64,000 bases of DNA from Cognatazoarcus halotolerans (GCF_009800965.1 NZ_WUAF01000010.1:1-64000); one strand, 5' to 3'. Shown: positions 24,770 to 35,976, counted from the stretch's first letter. Numbers and translations are program-made. The notes: generated from the sequence alone by a model not told the origin.

Positions 24770-26740
24770 TCAGACTGGAGCGGTGGCGCCGGTGGGGGCA
24801 CGACGTTCGGCAAGGCGGCGGTAGCGACGATCGATGGCGGCGAGCAGGCCGCCGAATGCCATCATCAGGCAGCCGACCCAGATCCAACTGATGAAGGGCT
24901 TGTAGTAGAGGCGGACGATCCAGGTCTGCGGGTCGATCGGTTCGCCCATCGACGCGTAGAGATCGCGAAACACGCCGATATCGAGCGAGGCTTCGGTCAT
25001 CGGCATGCCACGTGCCGTGTAGGTGCGCTTTTCCGGATGCAGCGTCGCAATCGACTTGCCGTCGCGCTCGACCAGCAGATCAGCGCGTGCACCTACGTAG
25101 TTGGGGCCCGGTGCATCGGCAATTCCTTTCAGGGTAAAGGTGTAACCGGCGAGCTGCGCGGTGTCACCAACCTGCATTTTCACGTCGACGTTGGTGTTCA
25201 GACCGTTTACCAGGGTGACGCCGATGATGAACACCCCGATCCCGAGGTGCGCCGACCACATCCCCCACCATGCGCGGGGGATACCGCGAAGACGCACCGA
25301 CGCGGCGGCGCCCGGACGTTCGCGCAGGCGGTCCGAAAGGAGCATGCCGCTGGCGATCATCACCCATGCGGCAAGTGAAAGCCCCATGGCGATGCCCCAG
25401 GTGAAGCCCCCGGTGGCGAACGCCAGCGCGATGCCGAGCCCGACGCTGGCTCCCAGCCCGGGGGCGACATGGCGGAGCAGTTGAAGCAGGTCGTGGCCCT
25501 TCCATCGCACGAAGGGGCCGATCACCATGAGAAGGACCACCGGGACCATGATCGGGACGAATACCGCCTGGAAGTAAGGCGGACCGACGGAGATCTTGCC
25601 GAGACCCAGCGCGTCGACGAACAGCGGGTAGAGGGTGCCCAGAAGTACCGACGCGGCAGCCACTGCCAACAGGACGTTATTGACCAGCAACATGGTCTCG
25701 CGCGACATGGGGTCGAACTTGCCTCCGCCGCTGAGCGACGGTGCCCGCCAGGCGAAGAGCAGCAGCGAGATGCCGATCACGAGTACCAGCAGGGCGAGGA
25801 TGTACATGCCGCGTCGCGGGTCGGTTGCGAAGGCGTGTACCGAGGTGAGCACGCCGGAGCGCACCAGGAAGGTGCCGAGCAGCGAGAGCGAGAAGGCCGC
25901 AATCGCAAGCAGTACGGTCCAGCTCTTGAACGCACCTCTTTTTTCGGTGACTGCGAGCGAGTGGATCAATGCGGTGCCCACCAGCCAGGGCATGAAGGAG
26001 GCGTTCTCGACCGGATCCCAGAACCACCAGCCGCCCCACCCGAGTTCGTAGTAGGCCCATCCGGAGCCGACGGTGATGCCCAGGGTGAGGAAAATCCACG
26101 CCACGGTGGTCCACGGACGCGACCAGCGCGCCCAGGCGGTGTCGAGGCGACCGGAGATGAGCGCCGCAATGGCGAAGGAGAAGGCCACCGAAAAACCGAC
26201 GTAGCCCATGTAGAGCAGCGGCGGGTGGATGATCATGCCGGGGTCTTGCAGCAGCGGATTGAGGTCCATGCCCTCGGCCGCGCCGGGCAGCAGGCGCTCG
26301 AAGGGGTTCGAGGCAATCAACATGAAGGAGTGAAAGCCGACACTGATGCAGCCGAGCACTCCCAGCACGCGGGCCAGCATCACGTCCGGCAGCTTGCTCG
26401 AGAAGATCGAGACGGCAAAGGTCCACAGCGCGAGAATCAGCCCCCACAACAGCAACGAGCCCTCGTGGCTGCCCCACACCGCGGTGATCTTGTAGTAGAG
26501 CGGCAAGGCACTGTTCGAGTGGCTGGCAACGTACTTGACCGAGAAATCATTGGTCACGAAGGCCCAGGTCAGCGCCGCAAAGGAGATCGCCACGAACACG
26601 AACTGGCCCTGGGCAGCGGGCCTGGCTACCGCCATCAGCGCCATTCGATTACGCTGCGCGCCCACCAGCGGCACGATGGCCTGGACGAGGGATACGCAAA
26701 GCGCGAGGATTAGTGCGAATTGACCAAGTTCGGGGATCAT
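24770..26740 (-). CDS. ccmF: Cytochrome c haem lyase subunit CcmF
   Basis: CcmF is the large membrane subunit of the haem ligation complex. The 656-residue protein has around 14 membrane segments and the periplasmic WWD-type haem-handling motif [20 protein letters not shown]. Conserved histidines occur in [13 protein letters not shown] and [17 protein letters not shown]. The length is close to that of E. coli CcmF. The start overlaps the ccmE stop. Confidence 0.96.
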   Translation of the reverse strand: MIPELGQFALILALCVSLVQAIVPLVGAQRNRMALMAVARPAAQGQFVFVAISFAALTWAFVTNDFSVKYVASHSNSALPLYYKITAVWGSHEGSLLLWGLILALWTFAVSIFSSKLPDVMLARVLGVLGCISVGFHSFMLIASNPFERLLPGAAEGMDLNPLLQDPGMIIHPPLLYMGYVGFSVAFSFAIAALISGRLDTAWARWSRPWTTVAWIFLTLGITVGSGWAYYELGWGGWWFWDPVENASFMPWLVGTALIHSLAVTEKRGAFKSWTVLLAIAAFSLSLLGTFLVRSGVLTSVHAFATDPRRGMYILALLVLVIGISLLLFAWRAPSLSGGGKFDPMSRETMLLVNNVLLAVAAASVLLGTLYPLFVDALGLGKISVGPPYFQAVFVPIMVPVVLLMVIGPFVRWKGHDLLQLLRHVAPGLGASVGLGIALAFATGGFTWGIAMGLSLAAWVMIASGMLLSDRLRERPGAAASVRLRGIPRAWWGMWSAHLGIGVFIIGVTLVNGLNTNVDVKMQVGDTAQLAGYTFTLKGIADAPGPNYVGARADLLVERDGKSIATLHPEKRTYTARGMPMTEASLDIGVFRDLYASMGEPIDPQTWIVRLYYKPFISWIWVGCLMMAFGGLLAAIDRRYRRLAERRAPTGATAPV

Positions 26741-27183
26741 TGGCTCATCGTCCTTGATGCTTCGTGGGCCTGGTCGACCGCGTGTTGCGCTTCCGGCGGC
26801 ATGTAGTTCTCGTCGTGCTTGGCGAGCACCTCGGAAGCCTCGAAGTGTCCGTCGGCGGCAAGCTTGCCCTGCACGACGGCGCCCTTGCCCTCGCGGAAGA
26901 GGTCCGGCAGCGGGCCGCTGTAACTCACCGGGATGCTCTTGGCCGTATCGGTGACCACGAAATTGACCGTGATGCCGTCCGCCGCGCGCTTGATCGAGCC
27001 CGCCTCGACGAGCCCGCCGACACGGAAGGTCCGGCCGGTGGGCGCCTTGCCTTCGGCGACTTCGGTCGGCGTGTGGAAGAACACCAGGTTGTCCTGGAAG
27101 GCATTGAGGATCAAGGCGGCCGCTCCACCGAGAAGCAGGAGGCCGGCGACGATCAGGGTGAGGCGTTTTTGACGGGCTTTCAT
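26737..27183 (-). CDS. ccmE: Haem chaperone CcmE
   Basis: CcmE receives haem from CcmABCD, binds it covalently and passes it to CcmF. The 148-residue protein has a single N-terminal membrane anchor and a beta-barrel. The haem-binding motif [11 protein letters not shown] carries the covalent-binding His and the conserved Tyr. The start at 27183 is chosen because it gives the usual short K/R-rich N-terminus; upstream codons belong to ccmD, which overlaps by four bases. Confidence 0.95.
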   Translation of the reverse strand: MKARQKRLTLIVAGLLLLGGAAALILNAFQDNLVFFHTPTEVAEGKAPTGRTFRVGGLVEAGSIKRAADGITVNFVVTDTAKSIPVSYSGPLPDLFREGKGAVVQGKLAADGHFEASEVLAKHDENYMPPEAQHAVDQAHEASRTMSQ

Positions 27184-27386
27184 GGACTTTCGCTTACGTT
27201 GGCTGGTTGGCGCCGAGCGCTTCGACCGCGACGCAGTCTCAGCAGGCGGCTGACGGTGTTCTTCCGACGCTGAAACAGCAGAATCAGTTCCACCACGATG
27301 ACAATCAGGGTAACGGCGTAGGAACCCCATACGAAGGTGGCGGCGCCACCCATGTTCCAGAATGCTTCGGCGGATCCCCAGTTCAT
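27180..27386 (-). CDS. ccmD: Haem exporter protein CcmD
   Basis: CcmD is a small single-span membrane protein that helps release holo-CcmE from CcmABC. The 68-residue protein has one hydrophobic helix (about 18-39, [20 protein letters not shown]) followed by a basic cytoplasmic tail rich in Arg. Its place between ccmC and ccmE, with four-base overlaps on both sides, supports the assignment. Confidence 0.9.
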   Translation of the reverse strand: MNWGSAEAFWNMGGAATFVWGSYAVTLIVIVVELILLFQRRKNTVSRLLRLRRGRSARRQPANVSESP

Positions 27387-28141
27387 GCTGCGGCCTCGAG
27401 ACGATCGAGCTCTTCATTGACCCATTCGGCGTTGCGCTCGCGTTCGAGAATCAGGCTGCGCACGCGCCACAGGGTGACGGCGATGGTGTAGGCCCAGGCT
27501 GCGAAGGCCATGACCAGCATCCCCATCAGCATGGTGGTCGCCATCGACGGCGCCTTGGTCAGGCTTACCGATGCGCCCTGGTGCAGAGTGTTCCACCATT
27601 TCACCGAGAAATAGATGATCGGTACGTTGATGGCGCCGACCAGGGCCAGTATGGCGCCGGCCTTGTCGGCCCTTCTCGGGTCATCGATGGCATTGATCAG
27701 CGCGATGTAGCCGAAATAGAGAAACAGCAACAGCAATTGCGAGGTCAGGCGAGCGTCCCACACCCAATAGGCGCCCCAGGTCGGTCGGCCCCACAGCGCG
27801 CCTGTCCACAGTGCCACGAAGCAGAACATCGCCCCCGTGGGTGCCAGGGCATGTGCCATCATCGCCGACAGGCGGGTATTGAAGACCAGCCCGACCGCGG
27901 ACCAGAATGCCATGACCAGATAGATGAACATCGACATCCATGCCGCCGGAACGTGGATGAAGATCACCCGATAGACTTCGCCCTGCTGGGCGTCGGTGGG
28001 CGCGATGAAGAAGCTGATCCACAGTCCGGCCAGGAAAAGCACCGCAGCGGTCACGGCAAAGATCGGTGCGAGCTTGCCGGCGAGCGGATAGAAGTTCTGC
28101 GGAACGGCGAATCGGAAGATGTTGAATCGGCTTCGTGTCAT
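27383..28141 (-). CDS. ccmC: Haem exporter permease CcmC
   Basis: CcmC is the membrane protein that loads haem onto CcmE. The 252-residue protein has six hydrophobic segments, the tryptophan-rich motif [16 protein letters not shown], and histidines in [12 protein letters not shown] and [14 protein letters not shown]. Start 28141 ([11 protein letters not shown]) is preferred because the longer open frame upstream overlaps the intergenic region and lacks similarity to the family. A gap of 25 bases separates it from ccmB. Confidence 0.95.
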   Translation of the reverse strand: MTRSRFNIFRFAVPQNFYPLAGKLAPIFAVTAAVLFLAGLWISFFIAPTDAQQGEVYRVIFIHVPAAWMSMFIYLVMAFWSAVGLVFNTRLSAMMAHALAPTGAMFCFVALWTGALWGRPTWGAYWVWDARLTSQLLLLFLYFGYIALINAIDDPRRADKAGAILALVGAINVPIIYFSVKWWNTLHQGASVSLTKAPSMATTMLMGMLVMAFAAWAYTIAVTLWRVRSLILERERNAEWVNEELDRLEAAA

Positions 28142-28166
28142 TGTCGTCAGTTGGAAGTCCCGGGGA

Positions 28167-28835
28167 TCACTCTGCCGCAATCCGCAGCGCCGCGGCGCAA
28201 GCCCAGGGAGCAAGAACAAGTGCTGCCAGCGACCCGCCGGCAAGCAGGAGCAGATGCGCGTCGCTGCCGCTGCCGCCAAGATAGGCGTCAACCGCACCGG
28301 CACCGAAGATCAGCACGGGAACAAACAAGGGTAACACCAGCAGGGCCAATAACATTCCACCGCCACGCAAGCCAAGAGTCAGGGCAGCGCCCACTGCGCC
28401 GAGCAGTGAGAGCATTGGCGTGCCCAGCAGCAAGGATAGGCACAGAACCTTAAGCGAACCTTGCTCCATGTCAAACAGCAAACCGAGGCCGGGCGCGGCG
28501 ATTACCAGCGGAAGCGAGGTGGTGAGCCAGTAGGCGAGCACCTTGGCGCTGACCCACAGCACGGTGGGTTCGGGCGACAGCAGGAGTTGCTCGAGCGAGC
28601 CGTCGGCGTGGTCCTGGGCGAACAGGCGGTGCAGCGAGAGCAGCGTCGCGAGCAGTGCATCGACCCACAGGATGCCCGGTGCGATTTCCCGCAATTGGTT
28701 CGGCTCCGCACCGACCCCGAACGGAAACAGGCAGGCGACCACGACGAAGAAGCCGATCGTCACCAGGACGTCGGCGCGTCCACGCCAGGCTAGCAGCAGG
28801 TCGCGCCGCAGCACCGCTATGAATGGACCTAGCAT
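28167..28835 (-). CDS. ccmB: ABC-type permease CcmB
   Basis: CcmB is the membrane subunit paired with the CcmA ATPase that drives release of holo-CcmE. The 222-residue protein has six hydrophobic segments. Its opening FIAVLRRDLLLAWRGRADVL and the loop FAQDHADGSLEQLLLSPEP are typical. Start 28835 lies within the end of ccmA (seven-base overlap), and longer readings run inside ccmA. Confidence 0.94.
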   Translation of the reverse strand: MLGPFIAVLRRDLLLAWRGRADVLVTIGFFVVVACLFPFGVGAEPNQLREIAPGILWVDALLATLLSLHRLFAQDHADGSLEQLLLSPEPTVLWVSAKVLAYWLTTSLPLVIAAPGLGLLFDMEQGSLKVLCLSLLLGTPMLSLLGAVGAALTLGLRGGGMLLALLVLPLFVPVLIFGAGAVDAYLGGSGSDAHLLLLAGGSLAALVLAPWACAAALRIAAE

Positions 28836-29455
28836 GCGTGCCCTGCCAGATCGACGACCCGTCCGGGGTGCGAGAAGCTGACGTCCTGGTGCGTGGTGAG
28901 GACGACGATGCCACCGGCCGCGCAGTGCGCGTCCAGCGACGAGGCGAGGTCCGCCACCGCGGCGACATCGAGTGCGTTGAATGGCTCGTCGAGGATCCAC
29001 AGCCGGCGCTCGCCGCCTAGAAAAAGGCGGGCAAGCCCGACCCGGCGCCGTTGACCCTGCGACAGTGCCCGGCACGGGAGATCGATCTGGGCGCCCAGGC
29101 CGATGCGCTCGAGCGCCTCGACGCAGGCCTGCTCCTCGACCTGGTCGGTGCCGGCGCGGCAGGTGAAGCGCAGGTTCTCGAGTGGCGTGAGCAGGTCGTT
29201 GAGCGCGGTCGAGTGCCCTATGTAGAGCAACTGGCGATGAAAATCCTCGCGTTCACTGCGGATCGAGTGGCCGTTCCAGTGGATTTCGCCCTCTTCGGGA
29301 TCGATGAGGCCGCAAAGGCAGCGCAGCAAGGTGGTCTTGCCGACACCATTGGGCCCCAGCAGACGGACCCGCTCTCCAGGCAGCACCGAAAGGTCGAGGT
29401 CCGCGAACAAAAGGCGGTCACCACGCAGGCAGGAAAGGTCACGGATTTCGAGCAT
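28829..29455 (-). CDS. ccmA: ABC-type ATPase CcmA
   Basis: CcmA hydrolyses ATP to drive haem transfer through CcmABCDE. The 208 residues hold Walker A GPNGVGKTT, signature LSQGQRRRVGLARL and Walker B LWILDEPFNALD. It is the first gene of the nine-gene ccm operon; the promoter should lie in the 166 bases between it and napC. Confidence 0.95.
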   Translation of the reverse strand: MLEIRDLSCLRGDRLLFADLDLSVLPGERVRLLGPNGVGKTTLLRCLCGLIDPEEGEIHWNGHSIRSEREDFHRQLLYIGHSTALNDLLTPLENLRFTCRAGTDQVEEQACVEALERIGLGAQIDLPCRALSQGQRRRVGLARLFLGGERRLWILDEPFNALDVAAVADLASSLDAHCAAGGIVVLTTHQDVSFSHPGRVVDLAGHAC

Positions 29456-29563
29456 GGGCGCGATTCAATCACAAGCGCGGCAAAAGGTGAAATCGAAGCG
29501 CGCCCGATCGCCGGCAGTGACCGCGATTCGTGCCTCGCGGCGCGAGCCTCGCGGTGCCAAGAA

Positions 29564-29594
29564 GCAACGCCTGCCGGTGTCCGGCAGGCGTTGC
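29564..29594 (-). terminator. Strong hairpin after napC
   Basis: A 14-bp perfect stem (GCAACGCCTGCCGG and its complement) encloses a three-base loop, 28 bases past the napC stop. On the minus strand it is followed by TTCTTGG, a weak T-tract. It probably ends the nap transcript and separates it from ccmA. Confidence 0.7.
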
Positions 29595-29621
29595 AGGGGT
29601 GGCGACAGAGGCGGGCTCGCC

Positions 29622-30248
29622 TTACTCGGCGGGCGCTGCCGGCGGGTGGAAGATCTCCGGTGCCACGCCGCCCTTGTCGGCGCCGATCTCCTGCTCGATG
29701 GCGGGCAGCGAGTGGGCGATTCCCTTGTGGCAGTCGATGCAGGTCTTGCCTTCACCCAGACCATCCTGGTGCATCTTCGCCGAACGACTGCGTTGCTCCA
29801 TGTAGTCGAAATACTCGAAGTTGTGGCAGTTGCGGCACTCGCGCGAATCGGTTTTCTTCATCCGCCGCCACTCGTTCTGCGCGAGCTGGAGTCGCTTGGC
29901 GTTGAACTTCTCGGGCGTGTCGATCGAGCCCAGAAGGTGGTGGTAGACCTCGTTGGATGCCTGGATCTTGCGGATGATCTTGTGGGTCCAGTCCTTCGGC
30001 ACATGGCAGTCGGGGCAGGTCGCCCGGACGCCCGAGCGGTTGGAGTAGTGAATGGTGTTGCGATACTCCTTGAAGACGTTCTCTTCCATTTCGTGACAAG
30101 AGATGCAAAAGGCTTCGCGGTTGGTCCATTCCATGGCGGTATTGAAGCCGCCCCAAAAGACGATGCCGGCAACGAAAACCACGACCATCAGGCCGAGACC
30201 CGCGCCACGCATGCGTCTCCATAGACTTTTATTGTTGTCCTGGGTCAT
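29622..30248 (-). CDS. napC: Tetrahaem quinol dehydrogenase NapC
   Basis: NapC is a membrane-anchored tetrahaem cytochrome that oxidises quinol and passes electrons to NapAB. The 208-residue protein has one N-terminal membrane helix (about 17-38) and four haem sites (CISCH, CPDCH, CRNCH, CIDCH), typical of the NapC/NirT family. The C-terminus is Pro/Ala-rich. It is the last gene of the nap operon, 24 bases after napB. Confidence 0.96.
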   Translation of the reverse strand: MTQDNNKSLWRRMRGAGLGLMVVVFVAGIVFWGGFNTAMEWTNREAFCISCHEMEENVFKEYRNTIHYSNRSGVRATCPDCHVPKDWTHKIIRKIQASNEVYHHLLGSIDTPEKFNAKRLQLAQNEWRRMKKTDSRECRNCHNFEYFDYMEQRSRSAKMHQDGLGEGKTCIDCHKGIAHSLPAIEQEIGADKGGVAPEIFHPPAAPAE

Positions 30249-30272
30249 TTCAGATTACCTCGATACGGGAAT

Positions 30273-30728
30273 TCAGCGCAGGCCTTCTGCTCTCTGGAAA
30301 GTGTTGTTCACCAGCGGCTTGGCGTTGGTCTGGGGAACATGGCACTGGGTGCAGAAATAGCGGCGTGGCGAGATGTTGGAGAGTTCGCGACCGTCCCGGT
30401 CCTTGAAGTGGGTGATGCTCACCTTGGTCGCGCCGCTTTCCTTGTAGCGGGTCCAGGAATGGCAATCCATGCATTTGTTGAAGTTGGCAGTGATGGTATA
30501 GCTTTCGGTGACATGCGGAATCAGTGGGGGCTGCTGCACGTAGTCGCGCGGAATCGGTGGGCGGTCCCGCTCTTGGCGGTACACCTTGCTGTCCAGTTCT
30601 GGCTCGGCGACGTCGCGGCCGCGCAAGGTTTCAACCGCCGGGGTGTCGGCAGCGTGGGAGACTGGCACTGCAGCAACGCCGAGCGTAGCCACGAGGGCAA
30701 GAATGAGATGACGAGTGTGTTTTTTCAT
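30273..30728 (-). CDS. napB: Dihaem cytochrome NapB, small subunit of nitrate reductase
   Basis: NapB receives electrons from NapC and passes them to NapA in the periplasm. The 151-residue preprotein has a signal peptide ([20 protein letters not shown]) and two haem sites (CMDCH and CTQCH). It also has the conserved region PPLIPHVTESYTI with a His ligand. Start 30728 gives the proper signal peptide and overlaps the napH stop by four bases. Confidence 0.96.
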   Translation of the reverse strand: MKKHTRHLILALVATLGVAAVPVSHAADTPAVETLRGRDVAEPELDSKVYRQERDRPPIPRDYVQQPPLIPHVTESYTITANFNKCMDCHSWTRYKESGATKVSITHFKDRDGRELSNISPRRYFCTQCHVPQTNAKPLVNNTFQRAEGLR

Positions 30729-31630
30729 GACTCGCTCCTGTCGAATCGGGTGGTCAATCTGAATACGTCCTTGCTGCAGACGTCGATACAACGGCCGCAG
30801 CTAGTGCAGTCCTTGTCGAGGATTACCGGATGGCTCTGGCCCACGGCCTTGAGCGCCGGCCGGATCACCTGGGGTTCCGGGCAGACGGCGAAGCAGTCCA
30901 TGCAATCGTTGCAGGTGCTGCGCTTGTCGGCGGTGACACGAAGCAGTGCGGTCTTGCCCACGAGGCCGTAGAAGGCGCCCATCGGACAAACGTGGCCACA
31001 CCAGCCGCGGCTTGCCAGCAGGAGGTCGTAGAGGAAAACACCGATCACGATCCCCCACGACAGGCCGAATCCGAAGATCAGCCCGCGGTGAAGCATCGAT
31101 ACCGGATTGACCCATTCCCATGCGATGCCACCTGTGGCAAACGAGGCGACGAGTGTGAAGCCGAGGAGCCAGTAACGGGTATCGGCATGGGGCGTCTTGC
31201 CACCCTTGATGCCCAGCCGGCGCCGCAGCCAGGCGGCGGCATCGGTGACGATGTTGATCGGGCAGACCCAGGAACAGAAAAGACGGCCGCCGAGCAGCAG
31301 ATAGAAGGCAAGTACGATGCCGCCGCCGAGAACCGCTTCCCGGTACGGAGGGTGACCCGCTGCGATCGATTGAAGCAGAACGAAGGGGTCGGTGAGCGGA
31401 AGCACGCCGAGGGTGAGGCTGGACGAAAGGTTTCCCTTGACCAGCCACAGCCCGAACCATGGGCCGATCAGGAACAGCAGCAGGATCGAGAGCTGACTGA
31501 ATCTGCGCAGCAGCAGCCACTTGTGGGCCTTGAGCCAGCCCTTGACCTCGACAGCCTCGGCGCCGGGGCGGGCTACGGCGCCGATGCGTGCGGCGCCGCG
31601 AATGGATGAGGCGGGTGCGTGGGTGTTCAT
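30725..31630 (-). CDS. napH: NapH, membrane quinol dehydrogenase Fe-S subunit
   Basis: NapH forms with NapG a second quinol-oxidising route to NapAB. The 301-residue protein has four main membrane segments, two CxxxCP motifs ([10 protein letters not shown] and [12 protein letters not shown]), and two 4Fe-4S motifs at the cytoplasmic C-terminus ([12 protein letters not shown] and [12 protein letters not shown]). The start at 31630 overlaps the napG stop; an in-frame ATG three codons upstream is less well placed. Confidence 0.95.
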   Translation of the reverse strand: MNTHAPASSIRGAARIGAVARPGAEAVEVKGWLKAHKWLLLRRFSQLSILLLFLIGPWFGLWLVKGNLSSSLTLGVLPLTDPFVLLQSIAAGHPPYREAVLGGGIVLAFYLLLGGRLFCSWVCPINIVTDAAAWLRRRLGIKGGKTPHADTRYWLLGFTLVASFATGGIAWEWVNPVSMLHRGLIFGFGLSWGIVIGVFLYDLLLASRGWCGHVCPMGAFYGLVGKTALLRVTADKRSTCNDCMDCFAVCPEPQVIRPALKAVGQSHPVILDKDCTSCGRCIDVCSKDVFRLTTRFDRSES

Positions 31631-32487
31631 GGCTTCCACCCCGAGTCGAGGTCGCTGCCCGGTGCTTTCGGTGGCGTGTAAGGGGGCGTCTGTCCCTGGT
31701 CTACCCGCGTATCGCCATAAGCGCGTCCTTCAAGGCCGCGCATCGGAAGCTGCTCCTGCTCGCCGATCAGCGAGCCACCCGCGGCTTCCTTCTCTTCCCA
31801 GCCCTTGCGGTAGTGTTCCGCGGATTTGCCCTGGGCCAGCTTGAAGGGCAGCACCTTGATTGCAGCCTCGGGCAGAACGCAGGATTTCTCGCATTTGCCG
31901 CAGCCGGTACAGGCGTCCGAATGCACCGTCGGCAGCAACATCGCATGGCGGTCCGAACGCGGATTGTGCACCAGCTCGAGGGTGATCGCCTCGTCGATTG
32001 CCGGGCACACGCGGTAGCACACGTCGCAACGCAGGCCCAGGAAGTTGAGGCAGGTCTCCTGGTCGATCAACACCGCGAGCCCCATGCGGGCCTTGCGGAT
32101 GTCGGTGAGCTCGCGATCGAGCGCGCCGGTCGGGCAGGCCTTGACGCAGGGGATGTCGTCGCACATCTCGCAGGCGATGCTGCGCGCCTCGAAATACGGC
32201 GTCCCGGTGGCGACGTTGTCGCCCAGCCTGGAGAGTTTCAGGGTGTCGAAAGGGCAATCGCGCACGCATAGTCCGCAGCGCACGCAGGCGGCAAGGAAGT
32301 CGCTTTCCTCGAGCGCGCCGGGCGGTCGCAACGCAGCGGCCGGCCGTGCGCTGGCTTCGCTGCCATAAAGGCCGACGCCGAGCGAAAGCAGGCAGGCCCC
32401 GCCCGCGGCACCGGCCATTTCCTTGAGGAAGCGGCGGCGAGCGGTTGCGCCTTTCGAGCTTGCGGATGTTTCCGGATGTTTGTTCAT
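31627..32487 (-). CDS. napG: NapG, Tat-exported ferredoxin-type subunit
   Basis: NapG is a periplasmic Fe-S protein with four 4Fe-4S clusters working with NapH. The 286-residue protein has a Tat signal ([11 protein letters not shown], about 17-27). Cysteine motifs include [35 protein letters not shown] and [12 protein letters not shown] Pro-rich tail ends the protein. It lies 59 bases after napA and overlaps napH. Confidence 0.95.
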   Translation of the reverse strand: MNKHPETSASSKGATARRRFLKEMAGAAGGACLLSLGVGLYGSEASARPAAALRPPGALEESDFLAACVRCGLCVRDCPFDTLKLSRLGDNVATGTPYFEARSIACEMCDDIPCVKACPTGALDRELTDIRKARMGLAVLIDQETCLNFLGLRCDVCYRVCPAIDEAITLELVHNPRSDRHAMLLPTVHSDACTGCGKCEKSCVLPEAAIKVLPFKLAQGKSAEHYRKGWEEKEAAGGSLIGEQEQLPMRGLEGRAYGDTRVDQGQTPPYTPPKAPGSDLDSGWKP

Positions 32488-32546
32488 GCGGGCTCTCCCC
32501 GGGACCGGTTGGCAGTCCTGCGCCGACCGGTCCTACGAGGCTTGGC

Positions 32547-35093
32547 TCAGACCTTGGTGACCTTCACTGCGCACTTCTTGAAGTCGGTTTCCTTGGAGAT
32601 CGGACAGGTCGCATCCAGCGTGAGCTTGTTCACCAGCCGGCCTTCGTCGAAGAACGGAATGAAGATCAGGCCTGCGGGCGGCTTGTTGCGGCCGTGCGTC
32701 TCGAGCTGGGCGACGATCTCGCCCCGCCGCGACACCACCTTGACCTTCTGGCCCCTCTTGAGGTTGCGCCGGGCGGCATCGTCGGGGTGCATGAAGACCT
32801 GCGCCTCGGGCACCGAGCGGTGCAGCTCGGGCACCCGGCGGGTCATCGAGCCGGTGTGCCAGTGCTCCAGCACGCGGCCGGTACACAACCACATGTCGTA
32901 GTCCTTGTCCGGCATTTCGGGCGGATCTTCGTAGGGCAGCGCGAACACCACCGCGCGCTTGTCCTTGTGGCCATAGAACTGGATGTCGGAGCCCTTCTCG
33001 ACATACGGGTCGTAGCCCTCCCGGAAGCGCCACAGCGTCTCCTTGCCGTCTACGACCGGCCAGCGCAGGCCGCGCGCCTTGTGATAGGCGTCGAAGGGCG
33101 CCAGGTCGTGGCCGTGGCCGCGACCGAAGCTGGCGTATTCCTCGAACAGGCCCTTCTGAAGGTAGTAGCCGAGTTGCTTCGACTCGTCGTTCATGTAGCC
33201 CTTCCAGGCGTGATCGTTGGCCTTGGCGATATCGGACACCGGGTACTTGTTAACCTGACCGTTCGCGTAGAGCACGTCGTAGAGGGTCTTGCCCTTGAGA
33301 TCGGGACGCTTGGCGATCAGCTCGGCGGGCCACACTTCCTCGACCTTGAAGCGCTTGGAGAACTCGATGTACTGCATCAGGTCGGAGCGTGCCTCACCAG
33401 GGGGCGAGACCTGCTGGCGCCAGAACTGGGTGCGGCGCTCGGCGTTGCCGAAGGCCCCTTCCTTCTCGGCCCACATCGCCGAGGGAAGGATCAGGTCGGC
33501 CGACAGGGCGGAGACGGTCGGGTAGCAGTCCGACACCACCACGAAGGCTTTTTCGTTGCGCCAGCCCGGATAGAGCTCGTCATTGATGTTCGGTCCGGCC
33601 TGCATGTTGTTGGTGGTGCTGGTCCAGTAGCAGGAGATCTTGCCATCCTTGAGCATCCGGCTCTGCAGCACCGCATGGAAACCGATCTTGCCGTTGAGCG
33701 TACCTTCGGGCAGCTTCCAGAGTTCTTCCGAGTGCTTGCGATGCTCCGGATTGTTGACCACCAGGTCGGCCGGCAGTCGGTGGGCGAAGGTCCCGACCTC
33801 GCGGGCGGTGCCGCAGGCCGAAGGCTGGCCGGTGAGCGAGAACGGGCCCGACCCCGGCGTCGAGATCTTGCCGGTCAGCAGGTGGATGTTGTAGCACATG
33901 TTGTTCGCCCAGGTGCCGCGCGTGTGCTGGTTGAAACCCATGGTCCAGAAGGACACCACCTTGGTGTTCGGGTCGGCATACACCTTGGCGAGGCGCTCGA
34001 GGCGCTCGGCGGGCACGCCGGAGAGCTTGGCGACCTTCTCGAGCGTGTATTCGGAAACGAACTTGGCGTATTCCTCGAAGGTGATCGCATCGGCCTTGCC
34101 GACCTTGTCGGCGTTCTTGGCGGCCTTTTCGCGGGCATCGGTCGGGCGCAGCCCGAAGCCGATGTCGTCGGCACCCTTCTTGAAATTGACGTGTTTCTTG
34201 ACGAACTCGAGGTTCACCGCCTTGTTCTGGATGATGTAGTTGGCGATGTAGTTGAGGATCGCGAGATCGGTCTGCGGCGTGAAGATCATGCCGTTGTCGG
34301 CGAGCTCGAAGGAGCGGTGCTCGAAGGTCGACAGCACATGAACCTCGCTGCCCTTGTGGGTCAGCCGGCGGTCGGTGAGGCGCGACCACAGGATGGGGTG
34401 CATCTCGGCCATGTTCGAACCCCACAGCACGAAGGCGTCGGCGTTCTCGATGTCGTCGTAGCAGCCCATCGGCTCGTCGATGCCGAAGGTGCGCATGAAG
34501 CCCGCTACCGCGGAAGCCATGCAATGGCGCGCGTTGGGATCGAGGTTGTTGGAGCGGAAGCCGGCCTTCCAGAGCTTGGAGGCGGCATAGCCTTCGAAGA
34601 CGGTCCATTGGCCGGAGCCGAACATGGCGATCGAGGAGGTCATCTCGTCGACCGACTTGCCGGCGTTGGCCTTCATGTCGGCGGCGAGTGCGGCCTTCCA
34701 CTTCTCGGCCATGATGTCGTAGGCCTGGTCCCAGCTGATCGGGGTGAACTCGCCGTTCTTGTCGTACTTGCCGTTCTTCATGCGCAGCAAGGGCTTGGTC
34801 AGCCGGTCTTCGCCATACATGATCTTGGACAGGAAGTAGCCCTTGATGCAGTTCAGCCCGCGGTTGACGGGCGCATCGGGGTCACCCTGGGTGGCGACGA
34901 TCCTGCCCTTCTGGACCCCTACGAGCACCGAGCAACCGGTACCGCAAAAGCGGCAGGCCGCCTTGTCCCAGCGCACATCGGTGCTGCTGCCTTCGGTGGC
35001 GGCCTTGGCCACCATCGGGATGCTGATGCCAGCCGAAGCCGCAGCAGCGGCGACCGCATTGGTCTTGATGAATTCGCGTCGATCCATGGTCAT
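32547..35093 (-). CDS. napA: Periplasmic nitrate reductase catalytic subunit NapA
   Basis: NapA reduces nitrate to nitrite in the periplasm with a bis-MGD molybdenum cofactor and one 4Fe-4S cluster. The 848-residue protein has a Tat signal ([10 protein letters not shown]). The cluster motif is CRFCGTGC plus a fourth Cys in GLNCIKGYF, and the molybdenum-ligating Cys is in [13 protein letters not shown]. The start at 35093 (MTMDRREF) gives the Tat signal; an alternative ATG lies two codons downstream. The longer open frame extends antisense-like through napD and is not used. Confidence 0.97.
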   Translation of the reverse strand: MTMDRREFIKTNAVAAAAASAGISIPMVAKAATEGSSTDVRWDKAACRFCGTGCSVLVGVQKGRIVATQGDPDAPVNRGLNCIKGYFLSKIMYGEDRLTKPLLRMKNGKYDKNGEFTPISWDQAYDIMAEKWKAALAADMKANAGKSVDEMTSSIAMFGSGQWTVFEGYAASKLWKAGFRSNNLDPNARHCMASAVAGFMRTFGIDEPMGCYDDIENADAFVLWGSNMAEMHPILWSRLTDRRLTHKGSEVHVLSTFEHRSFELADNGMIFTPQTDLAILNYIANYIIQNKAVNLEFVKKHVNFKKGADDIGFGLRPTDAREKAAKNADKVGKADAITFEEYAKFVSEYTLEKVAKLSGVPAERLERLAKVYADPNTKVVSFWTMGFNQHTRGTWANNMCYNIHLLTGKISTPGSGPFSLTGQPSACGTAREVGTFAHRLPADLVVNNPEHRKHSEELWKLPEGTLNGKIGFHAVLQSRMLKDGKISCYWTSTTNNMQAGPNINDELYPGWRNEKAFVVVSDCYPTVSALSADLILPSAMWAEKEGAFGNAERRTQFWRQQVSPPGEARSDLMQYIEFSKRFKVEEVWPAELIAKRPDLKGKTLYDVLYANGQVNKYPVSDIAKANDHAWKGYMNDESKQLGYYLQKGLFEEYASFGRGHGHDLAPFDAYHKARGLRWPVVDGKETLWRFREGYDPYVEKGSDIQFYGHKDKRAVVFALPYEDPPEMPDKDYDMWLCTGRVLEHWHTGSMTRRVPELHRSVPEAQVFMHPDDAARRNLKRGQKVKVVSRRGEIVAQLETHGRNKPPAGLIFIPFFDEGRLVNKLTLDATCPISKETDFKKCAVKVTKV

Positions 35094-35095
35094 GA

Positions 35096-35350
35096 TTAAG
35101 CCTCCTGTAATTCGAGACCGTCGTCGGTGTATTCGTAAGCGAGGGTCAGACTTTGTACCTGGGGCGCCTGACTCACCCCGATGAGGGAGTCGGCCATCGA
35201 ATAGCCGTCGCCATCTTCGACGGTGACGATTGCGTTTCCGGTATTGGGGTCGGCGCCATGCCATTGCACGCCGGGGATTCTGAGGACCGTGGATTTCAGG
35301 TCCTCCAACTGCGCGGGAAACACCCGCAGGACAAGACTTGCTACTCGCAT
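35096..35350 (-). CDS. napD: NapD, NapA-specific Tat chaperone
   Basis: NapD binds the Tat signal of NapA and delays export until the cofactor is loaded. The 84-residue protein has the small ferredoxin-like alpha/beta fold of the family ([18 protein letters not shown] and GNAIVTVED). The start at 35350 overlaps the end of napF by ten bases. The stop is two bases before the napA start. Confidence 0.92.
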   Translation of the reverse strand: MRVASLVLRVFPAQLEDLKSTVLRIPGVQWHGADPNTGNAIVTVEDGDGYSMADSLIGVSQAPQVQSLTLAYEYTDDGLELQEA

Positions 35351-35850
35351 GTGCTTTGCTCCATTGAAGGACAGACCGAGATCGCGCCAGCGGGGCAGGG
35401 TGCTTCGCAGGCACCGCAGCCGGTACACCGGTCGGCAATGAGTTCGGGAAATGCGGCGCCGCCGACCCGGGGACGGAAGCGGATCGCCGCACTTGGGCAT
35501 CGTTCGCCACAGACCCTGCATTCGATGCCCTGGAAGGCGATGCAGGAGTCCGCAATCCGGGCCCGATAGGGAAGGCTTGCGGGTGCATCCTGCGATGCCA
35601 GGGCGGCAGGCCGGCAGGCCTTGATGCACTCTGCACAGAATGTGCATTCACCGCTCTTGAAGCTCAGCTCCGGAAATCCTCCGTGGCCGCGGACGATTAC
35701 CCCGCTAGGACAGGCCTTGAGGCAGTCGTCGCAGCGCGTGCAGCGCTCGATGAACTCGGATTCACTGAGCGCGCCCGGCGGACGCAGTGCTTGCTGGAGG
35801 GTTCGGCCACGCAGAAAAGCGCGGCGGGCAAGAGTCAAAAATGTCCCCAA
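35341..35850 (-). CDS. napF: NapF, cytoplasmic ferredoxin-type protein
   Basis: NapF is a cytoplasmic Fe-S protein thought to help assemble the cluster of NapA. The 169-residue protein has an N-terminal RRAFLRG stretch and three to four 4Fe-4S motifs ([45 protein letters not shown]). It is the first gene of the napFDAGHBC operon; no napE is seen. A perfect FNR/DNR dyad lies 54 bases upstream. Confidence 0.94.
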   Translation of the reverse strand: MGTFLTLARRAFLRGRTLQQALRPPGALSESEFIERCTRCDDCLKACPSGVIVRGHGGFPELSFKSGECTFCAECIKACRPAALASQDAPASLPYRARIADSCIAFQGIECRVCGERCPSAAIRFRPRVGGAAFPELIADRCTGCGACEAPCPAGAISVCPSMEQSTCE

Positions 35851-35901
35851 AACCTTTATGGTTTAACGGGTTCCCATTCAATAGCCTTGCCGACCCCGCG
35901 G

Positions 35902-35930
35902 CCTTGACCACGGTCAAGGTTCTGACCGTG
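35902..35930 (-). promoter_or_regulatory. FNR/DNR box and overlapping dyad before napF
   Basis: CCTTGACCACGGTCAAGG (35902-35919) is a perfect palindrome with 8-base arms and contains TTGAC-N4-GTCAA at 35904-35917. A second perfect dyad, CACGGTCA and TGACCGTG around six bases, occupies 35909-35930 and shares half of the first. Class II spacing from the first box gives a start near 35869 and a leader of about 19 bases to napF. Confidence 0.65.
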
Positions 35931-35976
35931 TCAGGACTGCCGGGTGTTGTTATGCAAACAAGCGGAAACAGTGTGC

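Noticed and set aside
25469-26713. Long plus-strand frame opposite ccmF
   Set aside because: Its low-complexity Glu/Gln/Arg/His composition results from the membrane-helix codons of ccmF read in reverse.
32445-35099. Open frame of 884 codons on the plus strand opposite napA
   Set aside because: Its composition (many His, Val, Gly, Leu) is typical of a shadow of a high-GC gene; napA is certain.
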